A model generated the notes under the pieces. The model saw only the letters and a list, made by a program, of their open reading frames with translations. It was not told where the DNA came from and did not search any database. From Comamonadaceae bacterium (GTDB lineage Bacteria > Pseudomonadota > Gammaproteobacteria > Burkholderiales > Burkholderiaceae_C), in contig JAAFIW010000001.1 of the NCBI GenBank assembly GCA_013297875.1, positions 434,001 through 498,000 of the forward strand: a stretch of DNA of 64,000 bases, in the 5' to 3' direction. Of this stretch, positions 22,876 through 31,958 are shown in pieces (position 1 is the stretch's first letter; every line of letters starts with the position of its first letter). Position numbers and translations under genes: made by a program.

Positions 22876-24381
22876 CTAAAACCGTGGCAGCTCCGGATGC
22901 CTCATCTGCCCGCCGCGCACCAGCACCCGCCCGTATTCGGCGCAGCGCTGCAAGGTGGGGATGACTTTGCCGGGGTTGAGCAAGCCCTTGCTGTCAAACG
23001 CGCGTTTCACGCCAAACATCTGCTCGTTTTCTTCAGGCGAAAACTGCACACACATGCTGCTGAGTTTTTCCACGCCCACGCCGTGTTCGCCGGTGACCGT
23101 GCCGCCCATGGCCACGCTGGTTTCCAGGATGTCGGCGCCAAACAGCTCGCAGCGGCGCAGCTGGTCGGCGTCGTTGGCGTCAAACAAAATCAGCGGGTGC
23201 AGGTTGCCGTCGCCCGCGTGGAACACGTTGGCGCATTTGAGCTGGTACTTTTTTTCCATCTCCTGGATGGCCAGCAGGATGTCGGCCAGGCGTTTGCGGG
23301 GGATGGTGGAGTCCATGCACATGTAGTCGGGGCTGATGCGGCCACTGGCCGGGAAGGCGTTTTTGCGGCCACTCCAGAATTTCAGGCGCTCGGCTTCTGA
23401 TTGGCTCACTACCACTTCTGTAGCGCCCGACCCAAGCAATACCTGGGTCATCCGGCAAATTTCTTCTTCAACCTCTTCCGGCGTGCCATCCGATTCGCAC
23501 AGCAAAATCGCCTCGGCGGAAAGGTCGTAGCCCGCGTGCACAAAGTCTTCCACCGCCGCCGTCATGGGCTTGTCCATCATCTCCAGGCCGGCGGGAATGA
23601 TGCCGGCGGCAATCACAGCGGCCACTGCGTCGCCCGCTTTGCGGATGTCGTCAAAGCTGGCCATGATGCAGCGGGCCAGCTGGGGCTTGGGCACCAACTT
23701 CACCGTGACTTCGGTGGTGATGGCCAGCATGCCTTCGCTACCCACGATGATGGGCAGCAAGTCCAGGCCTGGCGCGTCCAGCGCGTCACCGCCAAACGTG
23801 ACCTCGTCGCCTTCGATGGTGAAGCCGCGCACTTTGATGACGTTGTGCAGGGTCAGGCCGTATTTCAGGCAGTGCACGCCGCCGGAGTTCTCGGCCACGT
23901 TGCCGCCAATGGTGCAGGCAATCTGGCTGCTGGGGTCGGGCGCGTAGTACAGGCCCAGCGGGGCGGCGGCTTCGCTGATGGCCAGGTTGCGCACGCCGCA
24001 CTGCACCACGGCGGTTCGGCTCAATTTGTCCAGCTTCAAAATTTTGTTGAACTTGGCCAGCGACAAGGTCACGCCCTGCGCGTGCGGCATGGCCCCGCCC
24101 GACAGGCCGGTGCCCGCGCCACGCGCCACCACCGGCACGCCCAAGGCATGGCAGGTTTGCAGCACCGCCTGAATCTGCGCATAGGTCTCGGGCAGCACCA
24201 CGCACAAGGGGCGTTGGCGGTAAGCGGTCAGGCCGTCACATTCATAGGGCGTGGTGTCTTCGTGGTGCCACAGAATCGCGTTTTGAGGCAAAACGGCCTT
24301 CAGCCCAGGTAAAACCTGCTCAAGTAGCTTCTGTTTTTGTAGCAAATCTGAACCGATATTCAGGGGAAGGGGGGCGTTCAT
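22876..24381 (-). CDS. FAD-linked oxidase, glycolate oxidase subunit GlcD-like
   Basis: 501 residues. The FAD-binding (PCMH-type) domain in the first half carries the pyrophosphate loop VVARGAGTGLSGGAMP near residue 80; the C-terminal cap has NVFHAGDGNLHPLILFD and TVTGEHGVGVEKL, which are characteristic of GlcD and related D-2-hydroxyacid dehydrogenases. It oxidises a 2-hydroxy acid (glycolate, D-lactate or similar). glcE and glcF are not adjacent. The start overlaps the stop of the enolase-superfamily gene by 4 bp, so the two are co-translated, suggesting a sugar-acid or hydroxy-acid pathway. Residues 13-27 are encoded by a copy of the 43-bp repeat, so the extreme N-terminus is repeat-derived. 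Confidence 0.85.
   Translation of the reverse strand: MNAPLPLNIGSDLLQKQKLLEQVLPGLKAVLPQNAILWHHEDTTPYECDGLTAYRQRPLCVVLPETYAQIQAVLQTCHALGVPVVARGAGTGLSGGAMPHAQGVTLSLAKFNKILKLDKLSRTAVVQCGVRNLAISEAAAPLGLYYAPDPSSQIACTIGGNVAENSGGVHCLKYGLTLHNVIKVRGFTIEGDEVTFGGDALDAPGLDLLPIIVGSEGMLAITTEVTVKLVPKPQLARCIMASFDDIRKAGDAVAAVIAAGIIPAGLEMMDKPMTAAVEDFVHAGYDLSAEAILLCESDGTPEEVEEEICRMTQVLLGSGATEVVVSQSEAERLKFWSGRKNAFPASGRISPDYMCMDSTIPRKRLADILLAIQEMEKKYQLKCANVFHAGDGNLHPLILFDANDADQLRRCELFGADILETSVAMGGTVTGEHGVGVEKLSSMCVQFSPEENEQMFGVKRAFDSKGLLNPGKVIPTLQRCAEYGRVLVRGGQMRHPELPRF
24302..24345 (+). repeat. 43-bp palindromic repeat family, copy R7, inside glcD-like gene
   Basis: Translated on the minus strand as the segment DLLQKQKLLEQVLPGLK. 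In this frame the consensus would give TAG; the copy has AAG instead. Confidence 0.8.
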
Positions 24382-25448
24382 ATCAGGTACCTTTGCACAG
24401 CGGATGGATCAAACTCTACGCCACTGCCCAGCACGCCGGTGACATCGGCAAGCCCTTGCTCAATCCGCAAGGGGTTTTTCAGGATCGGGTTCCACCAGTC
24501 GGCGTATTCGAGCCAGTGCGCGGTGGGCGTAGCGCAAAGCAGTTGGGCGCTCAATTCCGGCCACAAGTGGTTGGACAGCGGCGTGCCCAGCACCTGGGCC
24601 CTGGCCGCAATGCGTTGCCAACCGGTCACGCCGCCGCACTTCATCACATCCGGCATCACCAATTCCAGCGGGCCAGCGCCCCATGCCTGCTCGAAGTCCA
24701 GCGGCCCCCACCAGTTTTCACCGGCCTGCAAGGGTGTGTGGGTTTCAGCGGCCAGTTGGGCGAAGGCTGCAAATTGGTGTGCCAGCACCGGCTCTTCGAT
24801 CCAGGTCAAGCCCTCGCCATCCAGCGCCTGCAAGCGGGAGTGGGCCTCGGTGGGGTTGAGCGATTGGTTGTAGTCCACCATCAAGGCCACTTCGGAGCCG
24901 ATAGCGCTGCGTATCGCGCGAACCACCGCAAGGTCCTCAGCCAGGGTGGGGTAGCCAATTTTGGCTTTGACGCCCCGAAACCCTTGCTGCGCCCATTGCT
25001 CGGCCACCGCAGCGCTGCCCAGCTCGCCGTCGTAGCCCACCGCACCGTAGGGTTTCAGCGCCTTGGGCGCGCCGCCCAGCAGCGCCTGCAGCGGCAGCTG
25101 GTGCGCCCTGGCCAAGGCGTCCCACAGCGCCATGTCAATCCCTGCCAGGGCCATGCCCACCAGGCCTTGCGTTCCCAGCAGGCGAAAGCGGGCACTCAGA
25201 TCGTCGCTGACCGCAACCGGTGCCAGCGCCTGACCCACCACCAGCGGCTGCAGGTTGCGAATCAGCTGCGCCACCGGGCCGAGCGCGGCTGGGGTGTAGG
25301 TGAACACCATGCTGTGACCCGCGATGCCGGCGTCGGTGTTCACCGTCAGCAGCACCAAGGGGCAGGCCGCGACAACACCAGAAGCGGTGCGGTGCGGTTG
25401 TGCCAAGGGCACGCTGACAGCTTGAACCTGAAAATTCTGGATACGCAT
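24378..25448 (-). CDS. enolase-superfamily enzyme, mandelate racemase/muconate lactonizing type
   Basis: 356 residues from the ATG at 25446-25448; the upstream extension of the open frame lacks similarity. The catalytic set of the mandelate racemase subgroup is visible: K161-x-K163, metal ligands D192 (VDYNQ), E218 (WIEEP) and E244 (AGEN), plus D267 (MPDVMKCGG) and H294 (SNHLWPE) forming the His-Asp dyad. These enzymes abstract a proton alpha to a carboxylate and then racemise, dehydrate or cycloisomerise. Coupling with a GlcD-type oxidase fits mandelate-like or sugar-acid breakdown. Exact substrate unknown. It is divergent from the thioesterase at 25602. Confidence 0.85.
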   Translation of the reverse strand: MRIQNFQVQAVSVPLAQPHRTASGVVAACPLVLLTVNTDAGIAGHSMVFTYTPAALGPVAQLIRNLQPLVVGQALAPVAVSDDLSARFRLLGTQGLVGMALAGIDMALWDALARAHQLPLQALLGGAPKALKPYGAVGYDGELGSAAVAEQWAQQGFRGVKAKIGYPTLAEDLAVVRAIRSAIGSEVALMVDYNQSLNPTEAHSRLQALDGEGLTWIEEPVLAHQFAAFAQLAAETHTPLQAGENWWGPLDFEQAWGAGPLELVMPDVMKCGGVTGWQRIAARAQVLGTPLSNHLWPELSAQLLCATPTAHWLEYADWWNPILKNPLRIEQGLADVTGVLGSGVEFDPSAVQRYLI

Positions 25449-25601
25449 ACGCTGCACTGTAGGGCGGAGTCGGCTTGCGTGGTTGATGCTTATTTGATTT
25501 GGCGCTGAATTTTGCTCAACCTCTGGCGTCCGGTCTGTGACTGACGCCGTGAGCACCTGCCTTGACGATGGCTCACCCCATCACTTTTCAGGAGTACGGC
25601 T

Positions 25602-26084
25602 GTGCGTGAATTTGAAACTCCGGCCTTGGAGCAACCCGTTTTCTTGATGCCCAGTCTGACGGCTGGCTTCCGCCAGGACCTGATCGATGCCATTGGTAGC
25701 ATGCCGGCTTCCCGGCTGGTGGGCTTATCGGTAACCGGCTTCAGCCCGGCCGGTACGTCGCTGATTGAGTTGCCCGTGGTACCAGCCATCACCTTTGATG
25801 GTCACGTGGTGCAAGGTGGCGTGGTGGGCCTGTTGGCTGACTATGCCGGCGTGAGCGCGGCAGCTTGCACCCTGCCGGCGGGCTGGTTGGCGTCGACCAC
25901 CGGCTATTCGGTGCAAAACCTGGCACCTGCCAAAGGCGAGCGGCTGTTGGCTGTGGGCCAGGCACTGCAAGTTGGCAAAACGCATGCGGTGTCGAATGCG
26001 CAGGTCTGGGCCTTGCGCAATGGCCGCTACGTGCTGGTTGCCAGCGCGACGACCAACTGTCGACCTTTTCAGTTTGTGGCTTAG
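25602..26084 (+). CDS. PaaI-type hotdog-fold thioesterase
   Basis: 160 residues, GTG start preceded by CAGGAG. The hotdog core contains HVVQGGVVGLLADYAGVSAA, where the Gly-rich turn and Asp in the central helix correspond to the PaaI/YbgC-type active region, followed by TTGYSVQNLAPAKG. Such enzymes hydrolyse aromatic or aliphatic acyl-CoA esters. Divergent from the enolase-superfamily operon, so possibly part of the same catabolic module, but substrate is not deducible. Confidence 0.75.
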   Translation: MREFETPALEQPVFLMPSLTAGFRQDLIDAIGSMPASRLVGLSVTGFSPAGTSLIELPVVPAITFDGHVVQGGVVGLLADYAGVSAAACTLPAGWLASTTGYSVQNLAPAKGERLLAVGQALQVGKTHAVSNAQVWALRNGRYVLVASATTNCRPFQFVA

Positions 26085-26116
26085 CGCTTTCAGGCGGGGC
26101 CGTCGCACGAAATCTA

Positions 26117-26349
26117 CCTAGAAACAGCAGTTGGACGCGCCCAAGTGGGTCGTCATGGCGTGGGCTGGCAAGGCGTGACGACGACGCAGGCTCTTGCCTG
26201 CTAGGAGGAGCAACGCCGCTAGCGCACGCCAGGGCGGCTCAATTGGGTGCGTAGCGTTGTCACCCAGTGGGTGAGGTCGCGCAACGCTACAAGTGTCTGA
26301 TTTCATTGGTAAAAGTTGCCGAGATAAGCGGTCAACTGCTGTTTCTAGG
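26117..26349. mobile_element. 233-bp MITE-like element with 17-bp perfect TIRs and 5-bp target duplication
   Basis: The ends are perfect inverted repeats, CCTAGAAACAGCAGTTG at 26117-26133 and its complement at 26333-26349. Directly outside, ATCTA occurs on both sides (26112-26116 and 26350-26354), which fits a 5-bp target-site duplication. No open frame of useful length lies inside; there is an internal hairpin GTAGCGTTG/CAACGCTAC around 26252-26290. A non-autonomous transposon is the best explanation. The right-hand duplication contains the sulfatase stop codon. Confidence 0.8.
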
Positions 26350-26351
26350 AT

Positions 26352-27683
26352 CTATCGTTGCGGCATGTCTGCGGCACCGTAGCCGAGGCTCACGGTGGCA
26401 TCAGACGGAATGGCACCCACGGTGCTGTCCCATTGCTGCCAGGCTTCACGCATGGCTGACAGGCGTGCGCCTTCGCGTGTGGCGAGGTTGGCGCGTTCGC
26501 GTTCGTCGGTTTCAACGTTGAACAGGTAGTCATGTCCGTCAACACGCAGGTATTTCCACGCGCCGTCGCGCAGTGCGCGTTGGCTGCGGTGGTTCATGCG
26601 CCAATACATGGGGCGGGCGAACGGCTGGCCACCGCGCAGGACAGCGCTCAATGACACGCCATCAAGTGGGAAGGCTGCATGCGACTGGGCTTGCCCCAGT
26701 TCCAGCATTGTTGCGCTCCAGTCCATGGTGAGGCATTGCTGTGGGCTGACCTGCCCCGGCTTGATAGCACCAGGCCAGTGTGCGATGTAGGGCACGCGGA
26801 TGCCGCCCTCGGTCAGATCCATTTTGCCGCCCACCAGCGGCCAGTTGTCGCTGAACCGCTCGCCGCCGTTGTCGCTGGTGAAGACGATCAAGGTGTTGTC
26901 GAGTTGACCGTTGTCCCGCAAGGCTTGAACGATGCAGCCAATGCCTTCGTCCATGTGGTGAATCATGCGGCGGTAGGCTGCAATGTTTCCACCCTGCAGG
27001 TCAAACAGATTTGCTGCGACGTCGGGCGCGATGTGTGCGTCGTCGCGCGTTTCCCAAGGCCAGTGGGGTGCGGTGTAGTGCAGGCTCAGAAAGAAGGGCG
27101 CCTCCTGAGCCGCCATACGCTGTACATAGTCCACGGAGCGGCGTGACAGCAAGTCGGTCAGGTACCCGTCTTCTTGATGCTCTTCTTCCCCGAAGTAGAG
27201 GTCGTGGGCACCTTGTGTTCCGCAGTGGGTGAAGTAGTCGACACCGCCGCTCATCGGGCCAAAAAACTCGTCATACCCGCTTTTTAAGGGGCTGAAATGC
27301 GGTGGGTAACCGAGGTGCCACTTGCCTATCAGCGCGGTGCGGTAGCCCGCCTGGCGCAGCATGGAGGGCAGCGTGGGATGTTGCGGTGGCAGACCCAGCG
27401 TGGTGGAGCCCTTGCTTCGGCTGTTGATGGGTTCTTCCAGCGCGCCGCGCAAGCGGTATTGCCAGCGCCCGGTCATCAGCGCAAAGCGCGTGGGTGAGCA
27501 GACCGGCGAGTTGCTGTAGCCCTGGGTGAAGCGCATGCCACCAGCAGCAAGCGTATCGAGAGCGGGCGACACACTGTCACGTCCAAATCCGTCAAAGCCG
27601 CGCCCGCCATAGCAGCCAAGATCGGCATACCCCAGGTCATCAGCAACGATGAACAGGATGTTGGGGCGCACGAATTCGCTCAA
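26352..27683 (-). CDS. sulfatase (formylglycine-dependent, arylsulfatase-type)
   Basis: 443 residues. The metal-binding start ILFIVADDLGYADLGCYGG holds D15 and D16; the formylglycine consensus C-x-P-x-R appears as CSPTR at C62, followed by TGRWQ; K and H in IGKWHLG and the DNGG motif (TSDNGG) complete the sulfatase site. No signal peptide is seen, so it is probably cytoplasmic, or exported in a non-standard way. It hydrolyses a sulfate or phosphonate ester of unknown identity and needs an activating FGE or anSME encoded elsewhere. It lies 4 bp after the Bug-type receptor gene, so both are probably co-transcribed. Its stop codon is in the target duplication of a MITE. Confidence 0.88.
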   Translation of the reverse strand: MSEFVRPNILFIVADDLGYADLGCYGGRGFDGFGRDSVSPALDTLAAGGMRFTQGYSNSPVCSPTRFALMTGRWQYRLRGALEEPINSRSKGSTTLGLPPQHPTLPSMLRQAGYRTALIGKWHLGYPPHFSPLKSGYDEFFGPMSGGVDYFTHCGTQGAHDLYFGEEEHQEDGYLTDLLSRRSVDYVQRMAAQEAPFFLSLHYTAPHWPWETRDDAHIAPDVAANLFDLQGGNIAAYRRMIHHMDEGIGCIVQALRDNGQLDNTLIVFTSDNGGERFSDNWPLVGGKMDLTEGGIRVPYIAHWPGAIKPGQVSPQQCLTMDWSATMLELGQAQSHAAFPLDGVSLSAVLRGGQPFARPMYWRMNHRSQRALRDGAWKYLRVDGHDYLFNVETDERERANLATREGARLSAMREAWQQWDSTVGAIPSDATVSLGYGAADMPQR

Positions 27684-27687
27684 GGCA

Positions 27688-28665
27688 TCAGCTGGCGGCT
27701 TTGAAACCAGACCGTTTGATCACTGGTCGCCACTGGTCGTTGAATTTTTTCAATGCCTCGACCGTTTGAATTTCGTTCAATGCCACAGGCGTCATTTTTC
27801 CAGCCCGAAAGCTCTGCTGTGTCTCCGGTTCGGACATGATTTCAAATAACGCCTTGGCCAGCAAGGCTTGGACAGGTTTGGGTGTTGTGGCGGGTGCATA
27901 CATAACGTTGTATCCCACCGCAGCGATCGGCAGCCCTGCTTCCCGGAAGGTACTAACGCCGGGCAACAGGCTAGAGCGTTTGCTGCCAGACGTTGCCACA
28001 ACACGGATCTTGCCCGCCTCATGCTGAGTAACCAGCGTATCCAAGGTATCGATCGATATGGGGATTTGTCCCGCGACGAGGTCATTGAGCATGGGCGCGC
28101 TGCCCTGATACGGCGCAATCACCAGCTTGGTACTGGACATGAAACCAATCATCAGGGCAAAGAAATGGGGCAAACTGCCCAGGGCTGGCACGCCCACATT
28201 GGCTTTGTCCGGGTTGGCCTGAATCCAGGCGAGGATGTGGCTCATTTGTTTAAGCGGTAGCCCGGCACCGACAGCTATGCCGAACTCATATTCGGTTGCA
28301 TAGGACAGGGGTACAAAATCAGTGTCGACGTTGTAGCCGAGGTTGTCGAAAATCAATGGGGCAACGGTCATCACGCCGGGATTGCCAATCATCAGCACGG
28401 TCTGGTTGCTGGGTGTTTTGGCCACTTGCTGTGCGGCCAAACGGCCGCCGGCACCGACCCGGTTTTCGACAATGACCGGGGTCGACAGCCGTGTTTGCAG
28501 ACGTTGGGCAATCAGGCGAGCCGCTCTGTCGCTGCCGCCGCCGGGCGCAAAACCCACCACAATGCGCACCGGGTTGCTCAGTCCCGCCGGTTGAGCCCAC
28601 GCCACTTGCGCCATTGGGATGGTGCCCGTGCACGCGCCCAGAATGATGTTTCGTCTGCGGATCAT
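27688..28665 (-). CDS. Bug/TctC-type periplasmic receptor
   Basis: 325 residues from ATG at 28663-28665, with a signal peptide ending near VAWA. The mature part begins with the family landmark PVRIVVGFAPGGGSDRAARL. Bug proteins are very numerous in Burkholderiales and bind small carboxylates for TctAB-type tripartite transporters; no tctAB is adjacent, which is usual. Upstream of and apparently co-transcribed with the sulfatase, so the ligand could be the sulfatase substrate or product. Divergent from the MarR gene, whose product may control it. Confidence 0.88.
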   Translation of the reverse strand: MIRRRNIILGACTGTIPMAQVAWAQPAGLSNPVRIVVGFAPGGGSDRAARLIAQRLQTRLSTPVIVENRVGAGGRLAAQQVAKTPSNQTVLMIGNPGVMTVAPLIFDNLGYNVDTDFVPLSYATEYEFGIAVGAGLPLKQMSHILAWIQANPDKANVGVPALGSLPHFFALMIGFMSSTKLVIAPYQGSAPMLNDLVAGQIPISIDTLDTLVTQHEAGKIRVVATSGSKRSSLLPGVSTFREAGLPIAAVGYNVMYAPATTPKPVQALLAKALFEIMSEPETQQSFRAGKMTPVALNEIQTVEALKKFNDQWRPVIKRSGFKAAS

Positions 28666-28756
28666 TGATATTCCCTTCAATTGGTGCTGATTTTGCTTGG
28701 GGCATGTTAGCCAGCAAAATGACAATTGATCTAATCCATCCAACTTAAGGAGTACC

Positions 28757-29302
28757 TTGAAGTCAACAACGACGCTGCACCACCACCGCCCGAAACTGGC
28801 CAGCCCGCAGGACATGCGCGATGTACTGCCCTATCAGGTCAGTCGATTATTGTCAGTGGCTGGGGCACCGGTGATTCGATGGTGCGAGGGGCGCTTTGGC
28901 ATTTCGCGCAGACAGTGGCGACTGTTGGCGATGCTGGAGGTTTACGGCTCTTTGCGCTCATCAGAACTGGCCGAACTGGCGGAATTGGATCGTGTGCGTA
29001 CCTCGCGGGCTTTGCTCGAAATGCAAGACCGCGGGTTGATCGTACGGCAGCACGAGGTGGCAAACGCTCGCTACGTCCGTGTGGAAATAACGCCCAAGGG
29101 GCACGATATCTATGTTGGACTATGGCCTCTGGTTCACGCGCACCACATGCGCCTGATGTCGATCCTGACGCCGGACGAGTTGATTCTGCTAGGAGACATA
29201 TTGGATCGTTTGCAAACAAAGGCCGTACAGTTGCAGGCAACCTACAGCGATTTACCCAAAGCCAATCGCCGGGCTGGTGGCGTTAGACACAAGCCCCTTT
29301 GA
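28757..29302 (+). CDS. MarR-family transcriptional regulator
   Basis: 181 residues, TTG start 5 bases after AAGGAG. The winged helix-turn-helix spans about residues 50-120, with the recognition region ELAELAELDRVRTSRALLEM and a wing RGLIVRQHEVANARYVRVEIT. Divergent, with 91 bp between, from the Bug receptor-sulfatase pair, which is the probable target. The ligand is unknown, perhaps an aromatic sulfate ester or its product. Confidence 0.82.
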   Translation: MKSTTTLHHHRPKLASPQDMRDVLPYQVSRLLSVAGAPVIRWCEGRFGISRRQWRLLAMLEVYGSLRSSELAELAELDRVRTSRALLEMQDRGLIVRQHEVANARYVRVEITPKGHDIYVGLWPLVHAHHMRLMSILTPDELILLGDILDRLQTKAVQLQATYSDLPKANRRAGGVRHKPL

Positions 29303-29481
29303 TATGCGGCTGAATGGCGTGCAAACCCTGATGGGGCTGTTGACCTTAAAAAGAGCAGTTGATGCTTGTCACGTTGTTCCACCGGTCGCTTAACTCTCTT
29401 CAATCCGTCACGTCTGATCGTTGACTGAGGCCAAGACGTGCCGTTTTTTTCAGTTTGCGACGTAACGCCATGGCTGGCAGG

Positions 29482-30348
29482 TCAGCGTACCGTCGCCTTC
29501 AACCAATCGGCAAAGGCAGCCACCTCCCACCGATCCATCGCACCCGTGCGCCAGCACAGGTAGTGCGCGTGCGGGCTGGGCACGTTGCGCGGCGACAGGC
29601 GGGCCAGCGCGCCGCTGTCCAGCCAGGGCGCGCCGAGTTTCAGGCGCACCAGCGCAATGCCCAGGCCTTGGGCTGCGGCGTCACACATCAGGCCGATGTC
29701 GTTGAACGACGAGCCATCTGCAGGGTCACCCGCGTCTACGCCATGGGCTAAAAACCAGGTGCGCCAGGGCTCCAGCGGACTTTTGATGAGTTTGGCGTTT
29801 TGAAGCTCTTCCATCGTGTCAAACGGACCGTGGGCGCGCACGAAATCTGGTGAAGCCAGGGGCGTGACATCGTCGGTCATCAAACACACATGCTCCACGT
29901 CGGCATAGCGGCCGGTGCCGAACCGAACCATCAAGTCAGCGTCTTCGGCGACCACATCCAGCAAGGGGATGCTGACCTGAAGGGTCAAGTCAATTTCCGG
30001 GTAAGCCTCGATGAAGGCACGCAGCCGCGGCATCAGAATAGAACGCGAAAAGGTCGGCGTCACAGCGACACGCAGTTTGCGCTTGCCTGATGCACTGCCT
30101 TGCCCTGGAAAGCGTTGAAGACTTGCAAGCCCTTCACGTACATGGGCCAAGTACTCGCTGCCCTCTGTGGTCAGGGAGAAATCTGCACGACCAAACAAGG
30201 GCTTGCCAATCAGTTGCTCCAGCTGGCGAACCCGGTGACTGACGGCGCTGGGGGTAACACACAGCTCTTCGGCCGCCTTGCTGGCGCTGCGCAAGCGGGC
30301 CACCGCTTCGAAAGTCAACAGGCATTGGATGGGCGGAATGCGGCTCAC
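29482..30348 (-). CDS. LysR-family transcriptional regulator (GcvA-like)
   Basis: 288 residues. Helix-turn-helix at about 20-40 (SASKAAEELCVTPSAVSHRVRQLEQ) and an effector-binding domain from about 90 on, beginning KLRVAVTPTFSRSILMPRL, as in the GcvA/AmpR group. It lies 18 bp downstream of the hypothetical gene 30367-31095 on the same strand. No divergent target is obvious. The 180-bp spacer toward the MarR gene holds nothing recognisable. Confidence 0.85.
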   Translation of the reverse strand: MSRIPPIQCLLTFEAVARLRSASKAAEELCVTPSAVSHRVRQLEQLIGKPLFGRADFSLTTEGSEYLAHVREGLASLQRFPGQGSASGKRKLRVAVTPTFSRSILMPRLRAFIEAYPEIDLTLQVSIPLLDVVAEDADLMVRFGTGRYADVEHVCLMTDDVTPLASPDFVRAHGPFDTMEELQNAKLIKSPLEPWRTWFLAHGVDAGDPADGSSFNDIGLMCDAAAQGLGIALVRLKLGAPWLDSGALARLSPRNVPSPHAHYLCWRTGAMDRWEVAAFADWLKATVR

Positions 30349-30366
30349 GGGCGGCTCCTTTCCGGA

Positions 30367-31095
30367 CTAGTCGCGCACACGGTGTGGCATCACCAGTCCG
30401 AGCCCGGCCGCCAGCACCATGCCCAGTGCCGCGAGCCACGTCAGGTTGCGCCACAGGCTGGGTGCTGACCGCAAGATGTTGACCTCACGGACAAAAATCG
30501 TCTCGCAGGCACCGTTGCCTATGTCGGTGCGCACGGTGCTGGTGCCTCGGGCGAAACCACTGCCTGAGAAATGTCGGTAGTTCGCCAGATGACCCGTCAG
30601 GTGAATTTGGTCGCCAATGCGAATGTTTTTGAGCTTTTTGGCCACATGGGCATCGTCTGTCAGCAGGTGGTTATTGGACAGTTTGGTCGTGTCAAAAGCC
30701 TGCCATGCAGCGTCGCTCGATGTCTGGACATTGCAAGTCCATTGGCCGCTTGAAAATGACAGGTCGTGATACCCGCCGCCCAAGGCATTGGTGCCCCAGA
30801 CCACGCACACATCGGTCACGTTCAAGTGGTCGTTCCAGGCCTTGTGCGCCCAGCCCCACCAACTATCTGTGTTGTATTTGCTCACTACCAAGCCGTAAAT
30901 CTCATAGCGATGCGAAGGCTCAATGGTGTAAGTCACGCCACCCTTGTCCGTCTTGAACGGCGCTGGCGCAATGGCTTCTTGCCGAGGCTCGTCGCTCAAC
31001 TGAGGAGCGATGGTTGCTGCATCCGGCAAGCTGGGGCTTTTGTAGAGCGCCACCAGCAGCAGCGCCGTACACACGATGAAGGCCGCTTTGAGCAC
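30367..31095 (-). CDS. hypothetical membrane-anchored protein
   Basis: 242 residues, not assigned to a named family. One N-terminal hydrophobic segment (about 4-17) and one near the C-terminus (about 218-236) flank a probably periplasmic domain. The central part is Trp- and His-rich (DSWWGWAHKAWNDHLNVTD), contains CVVW and WTCNV cysteines, and ends with an SGFARGTSTVR stretch. I recall similar uncharacterised proteins with the same YEIYGLVVS and SWW landmarks in unrelated bacteria. Possibly co-transcribed with the LysR gene downstream; purU lies 13 bp upstream on the same strand. Confidence 0.6.
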   Translation of the reverse strand: MLKAAFIVCTALLLVALYKSPSLPDAATIAPQLSDEPRQEAIAPAPFKTDKGGVTYTIEPSHRYEIYGLVVSKYNTDSWWGWAHKAWNDHLNVTDVCVVWGTNALGGGYHDLSFSSGQWTCNVQTSSDAAWQAFDTTKLSNNHLLTDDAHVAKKLKNIRIGDQIHLTGHLANYRHFSGSGFARGTSTVRTDIGNGACETIFVREVNILRSAPSLWRNLTWLAALGMVLAAGLGLVMPHRVRD

Positions 31096-31108
31096 CTGGA
31101 CTCCTGGT

Positions 31109-31957
31109 TCACTTGAAGATCACCGTCTTGTGGCCGTTGAGCAGTACCCGATGCTCGCTGTGCCACTTCACGCCCCGGGCGAGCACCTGGCTTTCGGTGT
31201 CGCGGCCCATTGCGGTGAGGTCTTCAACCGTTTTGCTGTGGTCGACCCGGGCGACATCCTGTTCAATGATAGGGCCTTCATCCAGATCGGCCGTGACGTA
31301 ATGAGCGGTAGCGCCAATCAGCTTCACACCGCGCAAGTGGGCCTGGTGATAAGGCTTGGCACCTTTGAAGCTGGGCAGGAAACTGTGGTGAATGTTGATG
31401 GCGCGGCCCGCAAGCTTGCGACACAGGTCATCGCTCAAAATCTGCATGTAGCGCGCCAGCACGACCAGTTGGGCCTGCTCAGCCTCAATGATTTCGTATT
31501 GCCGGGCTTCGACCTGGGCCTTGTTGTGCGCCGTCACCGGCAGGTGGTGAAACGGCACGTTGTAGCTCGCCGCCAGTTGATAGAACTCACGGTGATTGCT
31601 GACAATAGCGCGAATATCCAACGCGAGCAGGCCGGATTTCCATCGAAAAAGCAGGTCATTCAGGCAATGGCCTTCTTTGCTGACCATCAACACCGTTCGC
31701 ATCAGCGCTTTGGCAGGATGCAACCGCCAGGTCATGCCCAATGTGGTGGCCAACTGCGCTAGCGCCGTATGCAGGTCGTCCAGTGATGCGACGACGCCAG
31801 CGAATTGAACCCGCATGAAGAACAAGCCCGTGTCGTGGTCATTGAACTGGGCAGCTTCTTCAATGTTGCACCCACGCTGCAACAAAAAGCCCGACACCGC
31901 ATGCACAATGCCAGGGCGATCAGGGCAGTAAAGCGTCAGGATCAGGGTTTCAGTCAT
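31109..31957 (-). CDS. purU: formyltetrahydrofolate deformylase
   Basis: 282 residues from the ATG at 31955-31957. An N-terminal ACT domain (about 4-80, TLYCPDRPGIVHAVSGFLLQ) precedes a formyltransferase-fold domain with the catalytic region HHSFLPSFKGAKPYHQAHLRGVKLIGATAHYV, whose Asn-His-Asp type triad is completed by the DEGPIIEQD segment. PurU hydrolyses 10-formyl-THF to formate and THF and balances one-carbon pools. Oddly, the T-run of an intrinsic terminator ends one base before this ATG and no ribosome-binding site is present. A GTG at 32000-32002 in frame would place the hairpin inside the coding sequence. Confidence 0.88.
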   Translation of the reverse strand: MTETLILTLYCPDRPGIVHAVSGFLLQRGCNIEEAAQFNDHDTGLFFMRVQFAGVVASLDDLHTALAQLATTLGMTWRLHPAKALMRTVLMVSKEGHCLNDLLFRWKSGLLALDIRAIVSNHREFYQLAASYNVPFHHLPVTAHNKAQVEARQYEIIEAEQAQLVVLARYMQILSDDLCRKLAGRAINIHHSFLPSFKGAKPYHQAHLRGVKLIGATAHYVTADLDEGPIIEQDVARVDHSKTVEDLTAMGRDTESQVLARGVKWHSEHRVLLNGHKTVIFK

Positions 31958-31958
31958 C

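Noticed and set aside
22797-22876. An intrinsic terminator between TPS gene 4 and the glcD-like gene
   Set aside because: Only the short repeat stem is present, with no T-run at a suitable distance.
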